DNA from: Actinoallomurus soli
GTDB taxonomy: Bacteria > Actinomycetota > Actinomycetes > Streptosporangiales > Streptosporangiaceae
Length of the DNA stretch: 64,000 bases
Assembly: GCF_024055715.1 (NCBI RefSeq)
Contig: NZ_JAMXMV010000016.1
Location: forward strand, 124,001-188,000
Direction of reading: 5' to 3'
Below, one piece after another: positions 58,252-64,000 of this stretch. Within the stretch, counting starts at the first letter, position 1. Each line of letters opens with the position of its first letter. A model generated the notes under the pieces. It worked only from the letters and a program-made list of their open reading frames with translations, was not told the DNA's origin and made no database searches. Made by a program: the position numbers and the translations under genes.

Positions 58252-58521
58252 ATGTGCCTGGGTATCCCTGGAGAACTCGTCGCGTTCGACGACGACCCTC
58301 CGGACCTGGCGACGGTCGACGTGAGCGGAGTCCGGCGGCGCGTCAACATCGGCCTGCTGGAAGGGGAGGACCTGCGGCCCGGGGACTGGGTCCTCGTCCA
58401 CGTGGGCTTCGCACTCTCCAAGATCTCCGAGTCGGAGGCCCAGGCCCTCCTGGAGTTCCTCGAGGACATGGGGCAGGCGTACGACGACGAGATCGCCGCC
58501 TTCCGAGAGTCGAACCCGTAG
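58252..58521 (+). CDS. hypC: Hydrogenase maturation chaperone HypC
   Basis: An 89-residue HypC with the invariant N-terminal MCLGIPGELV; Cys2 carries the Fe(CN)2CO intermediate during [NiFe]-hydrogenase assembly with HypD. VDVSGVRRRVNIGLLEGEDL and PGDWVLVHVGFALSKISESE complete the small beta-barrel. It opens a hypC-hypD-hypE operon with short gaps; the Fe-S/Ni enzyme it serves is not in the window. Confidence 0.96.
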   Translation: MCLGIPGELVAFDDDPPDLATVDVSGVRRRVNIGLLEGEDLRPGDWVLVHVGFALSKISESEAQALLEFLEDMGQAYDDEIAAFRESNP

Positions 58522-58531
58522 GGGGGATCCG

Positions 58532-59659
58532 ATGCGCTTCGTCGACGAGTTCCGGGACGCGGGCAAGGCGCGGGCGCTGGCCGCGCGCATCGCCGCGCTG
58601 TGCGAGCCCGGGCGGTCCTACCGGTTCATGGAGGTCTGTGGGGGCCACACCCACACGATCTACAAGCACGGCATCGAGGACTTCCTGCCCGAGTCGATCC
58701 GGCTCGTCCACGGACCGGGCTGCCCCGTGTGCGTCATCCCGATGGGCCGGGTCGACGACGCGATCACGATCGCCCGGCAACCTGACGTGATCATGACGTC
58801 GTTCGGTGACATGATGCGCGTCCCCGGCGGGCAGGGGTCGTTCTTCGACGCGAAGGCGGCCGGGGCGGACATCCGGATGGTCTACTCCCCGCTGGACGCC
58901 CTGAAGATCGCGCGTGCGGAGCCCGGCAAGCGGGTGGTGTTCATGGCCATCGGGTTCGAGACCACCGCGCCGTCCACCGCGATGACCGTGCTGCGCGCCG
59001 CCGAGGAGGGCGTGGACAACTTCGCGGTGTTCTGCAACCACGTGATGATCATCCCGGCCATCAAGGCGATCCTCGACTCTCCCGACCTGCGCCTCGACGG
59101 CTTCCTCGGTCCCGGGCACGTGTCGGCGGTGATCGGCTGCCGGCCGTACGAGTTCATCGCCCGCGACCACGGAAAGCCGCTCGTGTGCGCGGGGTTCGAG
59201 CCGCTGGACATCCTGAGCTCGGTCCACATGCTGCTGCGTCAGCTCGCCGAGGGCCGGACGCAGGTCGAGAACCAGTACGCGCGGGTCGTGCCGTGGGAGG
59301 GCAACCCGAAGGCGCTGCGGGTCATCGGCGAGGTGATGGAGCCCCGCCCGTACTTCGAGTGGCGCGGCCTGGGGTTCATCTCCCACTCCGCGCTCCGGAT
59401 GAAGGAGGCGTACGCCCGGTTCGACGCCGAGCGGATCTTCGAGCTGCCGGGCGTCCGCGTCGCCGACCCGAAGGCGTGCCAGTGCGGCGAGGTGCTGAAG
59501 GGCGTGCTGCGGCCGTGGGAGTGCAAGGTGTTCGGCACCGCCTGCACTCCGGAGACCCCCATCGGCACCTGCATGGTCTCGTCGGAGGGCGCGTGCGCGG
59601 CGTACTACGCCTTCGGCCGGTTCAGCCGGGAGCGCGTACGGGAGGCGAGCCGCACGTGA
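58532..59659 (+). CDS. hypD: Hydrogenase maturation factor HypD
   Basis: A 375-residue HypD: MEVCGGHTHTIYKHG, HGPGCPVCVIP, FETTAPSTAMT and the [4Fe-4S]-binding C-terminal CQCGEVLKG, FGTACTPETPIGTCMVSSEG with many Cys. It builds the Fe(CN)2CO centre with HypC and HypE. ATG ten bases after hypC; its stop overlaps the hypE start (GTGA). Confidence 0.96.
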   Translation: MRFVDEFRDAGKARALAARIAALCEPGRSYRFMEVCGGHTHTIYKHGIEDFLPESIRLVHGPGCPVCVIPMGRVDDAITIARQPDVIMTSFGDMMRVPGGQGSFFDAKAAGADIRMVYSPLDALKIARAEPGKRVVFMAIGFETTAPSTAMTVLRAAEEGVDNFAVFCNHVMIIPAIKAILDSPDLRLDGFLGPGHVSAVIGCRPYEFIARDHGKPLVCAGFEPLDILSSVHMLLRQLAEGRTQVENQYARVVPWEGNPKALRVIGEVMEPRPYFEWRGLGFISHSALRMKEAYARFDAERIFELPGVRVADPKACQCGEVLKGVLRPWECKVFGTACTPETPIGTCMVSSEGACAAYYAFGRFSRERVREASRT

Positions 59660-60864
59660 GCCGCGACGACGACACCGGCCCCGAGGCGTACGCCGCCTGG
59701 GCCGAGGAGGCCGTCCGTACGGCGGCCACCGCCGAAGACCTCCGTACGGCCGCCGCGGAGGACGTCCGTACGGCGCCGTCCGACGGGGACGCCCCGGACC
59801 GGGAGCGGCAGGTGCTGGACCGCATCGAGCGGGCGCGCCGCCGCAGGCCCCGGCTCCGGGAGGAGCGCGTCACGCTGGCGCACGGGGCGGGCGGCAAGGC
59901 GACGAGCACGCTGATCGACGCGGTGTTCCTGGAGGCGTTCCGCAATCCCCTCCTCGAAGCCCTGACGGACGGCGCGGCCGTCACCGTCGGCGGCACCCGC
60001 CTGGTCTTCACCACCGACTCCTTCGTGGTCTCCCCGTTGTTCTTCCCCGGCGGCGACATCGGACATCTCGCGGTGAACGGCACGGTGAACGACCTGGCGG
60101 TCTGCGGCGCGCGGCCGCTGTTCCTGTCCGCCGGATTCGTCCTCGAGGAGGGCATGCCCGTCGAGGACCTCCGGCGCGTCACCGGGTCGATGGCACGGGC
60201 CGCGGCACGGGCCGGCGTCCAGATCGTCACCGGCGACACGAAGGTCGTGCAGCGGGGACGGGCCGACGGCTGCTACATCACCACGGCCGGTATCGGAGTC
60301 CTCGCCGAGGACGTCCGCCTGTCCCCGGAGGCCGCCCGCCCCGGTGACGCGGTCCTGGTGTCCGGGCCGATCGGCGACCACGGCGTGACCGTGATGCTCG
60401 CTCGCGGCGAGCTCGACATCGACGCGGATCTGACGTCCGACACCGCCCCTCTCCACCAGCTCTGCGCGCTCCTGCTGGAGGCGGCCCCCGGCACGCGGGT
60501 GATGCGGGACGCGACACGCGGCGGCGTCGCGACGGTGCTGGCCGAGATCGCCACGGCGTCCGAGGTCGCGATCGTCGTCGACGAGGCGGCCGTGCCGGTC
60601 CGGCCGGAGGTCGCCGGTGCCGGCGAGCTCCTCGGCATCGACCCGCTCTACGTCGCCTGCGAGGGACGGATGGTCGCGATCGTGGACGGCGCCGACGCCG
60701 AGGCCGCTCTCGCCGCGCTGCGCGGTCATCCCCTGGGCGCCGGGGCGGCGTTGATCGGGCGGGTCGCCGCGGATCCGCAGGGTCTCGTGCTGCTCAACAC
60801 GGCGTTCGGCGGGACCCGGATCGTCGACCTCCTCGTCGGCGACCCGCTCCCCCGGATCTGCTGA
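59656..60864 (+). CDS. hypE: Hydrogenase maturation factor HypE with long N-terminal extension
   Basis: A 402-residue HypE of the AIR-synthase family, which makes the cyanide ligands as thiocyanate on its C-terminal Cys. The core begins near residue 73 (VTLAHGAGGKATSTL), followed by FTTDSFVVSPLFFPGGDIGH, VTGDTKVV and RDATRGGVATVLAEIA, and the protein ends PRIC with the required terminal Cys. Typical HypE has about 340 residues; here about 70 extra N-terminal residues contain RTAATAEDLRTAAAEDVRTA, a three-fold repeat. GTG at 59656 overlaps the hypD stop. A downstream start is possible. Confidence 0.94.
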   Translation: MSRDDDTGPEAYAAWAEEAVRTAATAEDLRTAAAEDVRTAPSDGDAPDRERQVLDRIERARRRRPRLREERVTLAHGAGGKATSTLIDAVFLEAFRNPLLEALTDGAAVTVGGTRLVFTTDSFVVSPLFFPGGDIGHLAVNGTVNDLAVCGARPLFLSAGFVLEEGMPVEDLRRVTGSMARAAARAGVQIVTGDTKVVQRGRADGCYITTAGIGVLAEDVRLSPEAARPGDAVLVSGPIGDHGVTVMLARGELDIDADLTSDTAPLHQLCALLLEAAPGTRVMRDATRGGVATVLAEIATASEVAIVVDEAAVPVRPEVAGAGELLGIDPLYVACEGRMVAIVDGADAEAALAALRGHPLGAGAALIGRVAADPQGLVLLNTAFGGTRIVDLLVGDPLPRIC

Positions 60865-60883
60865 GACGCCCTCGGCCGCGGAC

Positions 60884-61282
60884 TTACGGGCGGCGCTCCG
60901 TCATCGCGTCCGTCTCCCGTGCCGAGACCGACGCATGGCGCCCGAGGTAGTAGTCGAGGAGCGAGCGGGTCTCGGCCAGCACGCCGGCCCAGGCACCGAG
61001 GAGCTCCTCCCCGCGATCGGTGAGGTGGTACGTACGCCGCCGCGGCCCCGCCTCCGACGGCTCCCAGCGCGAGCACAGCATCCCCTGGCGTTCGAGGGCG
61101 CGCAGCCTGCGGTAGAGGGTCCCCGGGTCGCCCTCCGCGAGACCGAAGGGCTTGAGCCGCTCGAACAGCTCGTAGCCGTGCGCGGGTCGTTCCCGCAGCA
61201 GGAGGAGCAGGCAGCACTGCAGGAAGTTGCGCGGCTCCCCGACGGGCCGCGGACCGGGAGGGTCCGTCCGTGGAGACGGCAT
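60884..61282 (-). CDS. PadR-family transcriptional regulator
   Basis: A 132-residue winged-helix regulator: FLQCCLLLLLRERPAHGYEL, LAEGDPGTLYRRLRALERQG, GPRRRTYHLTDRGEELLGAW. It lies inside the hydrogenase maturation set on the opposite strand, divergent from the 544-residue gene, with TAAGTGRC half-sites in the shared gap. It probably represses those genes in response to an unknown signal. Confidence 0.9.
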   Translation of the reverse strand: MPSPRTDPPGPRPVGEPRNFLQCCLLLLLRERPAHGYELFERLKPFGLAEGDPGTLYRRLRALERQGMLCSRWEPSEAGPRRRTYHLTDRGEELLGAWAGVLAETRSLLDYYLGRHASVSARETDAMTERRP

Positions 61283-61384
61283 GCCTCACCTCCGCTCGCC
61301 CTGACCACCGCGGGTAACGACCTGTCAATTCGTGTACCCATGCGATCACCGTCGCACCCCTGCCGGGGCCGGGTCTGGACCCGC

Positions 61385-61420
61385 TAAGTGGCCGCGCCAC
61401 CTAGGGGAGCAGGTCACTTA
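61385..61420. promoter_or_regulatory. PadR operator cluster (TAAGTGRC half-sites)
   Basis: TAAGTGGC-cgc-GCCACCTA at 61385-61403 is a near-perfect inverted repeat, and a further GGTCACTTA at 61412-61420 repeats the half-site. It lies about 100 bases from both divergent starts (PadR and the 544-residue gene). Confidence 0.55.
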
Positions 61421-61512
61421 CCGAACGTGACGACCGTGGCTTATACCGGTAAGGCCCGCCTTTCCGGCGGGTGAGTTCCGGGTCGCGCTCCGGCGCAGGA
61501 GGGATAGCGATC

Positions 61513-63147
61513 ATGGCAGCTGAGCCGGTCACCGCCGGCACCGCCTTCGATCGGGCCCTGGCGGTCGCCGACGCGATCCTCTACGAGGGCTACCTGCTGT
61601 ACCCGTACCGCCGCTCCTCACCGAAGAACCAGGTCCGCTGGCAGTTCGGCGTGCTGACCCCGCGCGCCTGGACCGAGGCGCGCGGCGTGGACGACGAGGG
61701 TCTGGCCGGGTCCGCCGAAGGCTGGTGGCAGCGGACCGAGTGCCTGCTCGAAGCGGATGAGGAGTCCGTCGTCCGGTGCCGTGTCCGGTTCCTGCAGCTA
61801 CGGCGCAGGTCCGTCGAGGAACGCGCCGCGGAGGGCGCCCACCGCCCGGTCGACGGGCTCCGGCCCGGCACCCGGCCGGAGCCCGTCGACTTCGACGAGG
61901 CGATCCCCAGGGAGTTCGACCTGCGGTTCGTGGTCGGCGATGCGCTGTCCGGCGAACGGCGGTTCGCGTTCCGCGCGCCGGGCGGCACGGACGTCGAGAC
62001 GCTCCGGGACGAGGACGGACGCCCGGCTGCGCGGGTCGTGTTCCGGTCCTGGCCGGTGGAGGCGTCGGTGACGGTCTCGGCGGCCCGCTGCCCCTCCCGT
62101 TCCCGGCTGGTCCGGCTGCGCGTCCGCGTCGAGAACGCCGACCGTACGACCCCGCCGGGCGTCCCCCGCGCCGAGGCGCTGCGGCGATCGCTGATCGCCG
62201 TCCACACGATCTACGCGGGGTATGACGCGTCCTCCGCGGGGCGGGACGCGGCGTTCGTCTCCCTGATCGACCCGCCGGAGTGGGCCGGGGCGGAGGCCCG
62301 GGCGTGCGCGAACGTCCGTACCTTCCCCGTGCTCGCGGGGTCGCCCGGCGAGCGGGACCTGCTCCTGTCGTCGCCGATCCTCCTCTACGACCACCCGCGG
62401 ATCGCTCCGGAGAGCCCCGGCGACCTGAACGACGCCACCGAGATCGACGAGATCCTCTCGCTGCGGACGCTCACGCTGACGGACGCGGAGAAACGGGAGG
62501 CCCGCGCGACCGATCCCCGCGCCGCCGCCATCATCGACCGGGTCGACGCGATGCCGCCGGAGGTGCTGTCCCGCCTGCACGGCGCCATCCGCTCCCTCGC
62601 GCCGCTTCCCTCGGCGTCCGCCGCTGCAGCCGACGCCGGCGAGGCGCACACGGACACGGGCGGCGCCGCCGAGAACGCCGCCGCCGCCGAGGCCACCGCC
62701 GCTGAGAACGCCGCCGCCGAGGCCGCCGCCGCCGAGGCCACCGCCGCTGAGAACGCCGCCGCCGAAGCCGCCGCCGCCGAGGCCGCCGCCGCCGAGGCCG
62801 TCGCCGCTGAGGGCGCCCCGCCGCCGTCCCGGTGGAGCCCGCCGGACGAGGCCGGCCTGCCGCCCGGGGCCGACGCCGTCATCGTCGCCGGCCGCCGCGT
62901 CGCCAAGGGCTCGCGGGTGCGCCTCCTGCCACGTGCGCGGGGCGGTGACCCGCAGGACATGTTCCTGGCGGGCAGGACCGGCCGGGTGGAGGCCGTGCTC
63001 CTCGACGTCGACGGCTCCCATCACCTGGCCGTCACCCTGGAGGACGATCCCGGGGCCGGGCTCGACCGCTGGTACGGGCGGTTCCGGTACTTCTCCCCCA
63101 CCGAGGTCGAACCGCTCGACGAGACCGAGACCGGGGACCCCCGGTGA
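61513..63147 (+). CDS. 544-residue protein of unknown function in the hydrogenase cluster
   Basis: A soluble protein. Residues 1-300 are a well-ordered region (AVADAILYEGYLLYPYRRSS, NQVRWQFGVLTPRAW, EIDEILSLRTLTLTDAEKRE further on) that I recall from actinobacterial hydrogenase gene sets but cannot name. Residues 388-437 are an Ala/Glu repeat (AENAAAEAAAAEATA). Residues 470-540 look like a small SH3-like domain (GADAVIVAGRRVAKGSRVRL, RTGRVEAVLLDVDGSHHLAV, LDRWYGRFRYFSPTEVEPL). Translation is coupled to the downstream protease (GTGA). A role in large-subunit assembly is likely from context. Confidence 0.8.
   Translation: MAAEPVTAGTAFDRALAVADAILYEGYLLYPYRRSSPKNQVRWQFGVLTPRAWTEARGVDDEGLAGSAEGWWQRTECLLEADEESVVRCRVRFLQLRRRSVEERAAEGAHRPVDGLRPGTRPEPVDFDEAIPREFDLRFVVGDALSGERRFAFRAPGGTDVETLRDEDGRPAARVVFRSWPVEASVTVSAARCPSRSRLVRLRVRVENADRTTPPGVPRAEALRRSLIAVHTIYAGYDASSAGRDAAFVSLIDPPEWAGAEARACANVRTFPVLAGSPGERDLLLSSPILLYDHPRIAPESPGDLNDATEIDEILSLRTLTLTDAEKREARATDPRAAAIIDRVDAMPPEVLSRLHGAIRSLAPLPSASAAAADAGEAHTDTGGAAENAAAAEATAAENAAAEAAAAEATAAENAAAEAAAAEAAAAEAVAAEGAPPPSRWSPPDEAGLPPGADAVIVAGRRVAKGSRVRLLPRARGGDPQDMFLAGRTGRVEAVLLDVDGSHHLAVTLEDDPGAGLDRWYGRFRYFSPTEVEPLDETETGDPR
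62671..62811. repeat. Ala/Glu-coding tandem repeat
   Basis: A 45-bp unit encoding AENAAAEAAAAEATA repeats about three times with one shorter and one longer copy. It would form a long charged helix linking the two domains and is prone to slippage. Confidence 0.75.
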
Positions 63148-63662
63148 GCGCCCCGGGCGGCCGGGTGCTCGTGGCGGGCATCGGGAACATCTTCCTGGGC
63201 GACGACGGCTTCGGCATCGAGGTCGTCCGCCGGGTCGACGCGTCGGCGCTGCCTTCGACGGTGGACGTCGCCGACTACGGCATCCGGGGCGTCCACCTCG
63301 CGTACGACCTCCTCGACGGCCGCCACGAGACCTTGATCATGGTCGACGCGGTGCCCCTCGACGGCCCGCCGGGCACGCTCGCCGTCCTGGAGGTCGATCC
63401 GGAGCAGGAGCCGACGGCGCCGCCGGCGCTCGACGGTCACGGCATGACCCCGCAGGCCGTTCTGGCGCTGCTCCGCGGGCTCGGCGGCCGGATCGACCGC
63501 GTCCTCGTCGTGGGCTGCCGCCCGGCCGTCCTCGACGAGCGGATGGACCTGTCCGAACCGGTGCGCGCCGCGGTGGACGACGCGGTGTCCCTGGTGACCA
63601 CGCTGGCCCGTGAAGAGGCCGCGAAGACCCTGCGAACGGAGAGGCGGCCCGCCGATGCATGA
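63144..63662 (+). CDS. [NiFe]-hydrogenase maturation protease
   Basis: A 172-residue HyaD/HybD-type endopeptidase that trims the C-terminus of the hydrogenase large subunit after Ni insertion: VAGIGNIFLGDDGFGIEVVR, MVDAVPLDG and LDGHGMTPQAVLALL. The first metal ligand position, usually Glu in GDEG, is Asp here (GDDG), as in some actinobacterial proteases. GTG at 63144 overlaps the previous stop, and its end overlaps hypA by eight bases, one operon. Confidence 0.92.
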   Translation: MSAPGGRVLVAGIGNIFLGDDGFGIEVVRRVDASALPSTVDVADYGIRGVHLAYDLLDGRHETLIMVDAVPLDGPPGTLAVLEVDPEQEPTAPPALDGHGMTPQAVLALLRGLGGRIDRVLVVGCRPAVLDERMDLSEPVRAAVDDAVSLVTTLAREEAAKTLRTERRPADA

Positions 63663-64000
63663 GATGGGACTGTGCGACGCGATCGTCGAGGCGGCCGTAC
63701 GGCGGGCCGGCCGGCATCCGGTGTCGAGCGTGCGGGTCCGGATCACCGGGCACCCGGTCGACGCCGGCGTCCTCGAACAGGGCCTCCGGCTGGCCGCGGC
63801 CGGGACGGTCGTCGAAGGGGCGACCGTCGAGGTGATCGCCCGGCCGCCGTCGGTGCGGTGCCGCGACTGCGGCGGCCGCTTCGAGGCCGTCGACCCGCGC
63901 CTGCTCGCCGCGTGCCCGCGCTGCGGCGGCGTCGACGTCGACGCCTCCGGCGCCGAGGAGGTCGTGCTGGAGGCCATCGCGTTCGACCCGGTGCAGGAGA
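63655..64000 (+). CDS. hypA: Hydrogenase nickel-insertion protein HypA (partial, runs off the window)
   Basis: The visible 115 residues are HypA: MHEMGLCDAIVEAAVRRAGR with the Ni-binding His2, and the zinc site CRDCGG...CPRCGG. HypA delivers Ni to the large subunit with HypB. ATG at 63655 overlaps the protease stop. The 3' end is beyond the window; hypB and the structural subunits may lie there. Confidence 0.95.
   Translation, partial: MHEMGLCDAIVEAAVRRAGRHPVSSVRVRITGHPVDAGVLEQGLRLAAAGTVVEGATVEVIARPPSVRCRDCGGRFEAVDPRLLAACPRCGGVDVDASGAEEVVLEAIAFDPVQE

Overview
The window is very GC-rich, with GTG starts, stop/start overlaps and leader-poor genes throughout. It carries gene families typical of filamentous actinomycetes: an XRE/DUF397/ATPase triad of the WhiJ type, SpoIIE-type phosphatases, an ECF sigma factor with a CU044_5270-like partner, and an Rpf lipoprotein. 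The best guess is a Streptosporangiales/Thermomonosporaceae-like actinobacterium; the genus is inference. No rRNA, tRNA, CRISPR array or insertion sequence was recognised.

Layout. 0-2 kb: amino-acid permease (apparent frameshift) divergent from an Lrp regulator. 2-4.3 kb: WhiJ-like signalling triad with two repeat-bearing DUF397 mini-proteins. 4.3-9.9 kb: methyltransferase, HxlR regulator with hydrolase and SnoaL-like genes, DUF1877, and an ECF sigma/CU044_5270 pair. 10-11.8 kb: two related secreted proteins with similar leaders flanking a truncated SpoIIE phosphatase. 11.8-18.9 kb: mixed enzymes and regulators (CMD, LysR/SDR, GNAT, AlkB, DUF1232, AraC, saccharopine-dehydrogenase-like, phosphoesterase). 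18.9-21.2 kb: pectinesterase plus expansin operon for plant cell wall attack. 21.2-32.1 kb: a probable uncharacterised pathway (epimerase; two-component system; GT-C membrane protein; GT2; DUF2064; methyltransferase; molybdopterin oxidoreductase; membrane protein), interrupted at 22.2-24.9 kb by a cupin/TetR/broken aldo-keto reductase/flavodoxin block whose right edge carries a stray fragment of the histidine kinase gene. 32.1-41.5 kb: phosphate transporter, MBL/MarR pair with a large inverted-repeat operator, secreted propeller, SMI1/WD40-like protein, STAS protein, Rpf, gluconate permease. 41.8-45 kb: HD-GYP protein, intact SpoIIE phosphatase, small basic secreted protein. 45-55 kb: paired DMT transporters, two quinone-reductase/esterase units, ClC channel, DUF421, ArsR with a frameshifted reductase. 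55-64 kb: a YVTN-propeller/thioredoxin fusion, an MFS transporter, and [NiFe]-hydrogenase maturation genes hypC, hypD, hypE, a 544-residue unknown, a maturation protease and hypA (cut by the window end).

The most striking observation is at 55395-55397: the YVTN/thioredoxin gene is open for about 472 codons except for one in-frame TGA, which falls exactly on the first cysteine of its thioredoxin CxxC motif (W-TGA-G-P-C). This is the signature expected of a selenocysteine codon (UxxC). It sits beside hydrogenase maturation genes, and ordinary gene callers would split it into two fragments.
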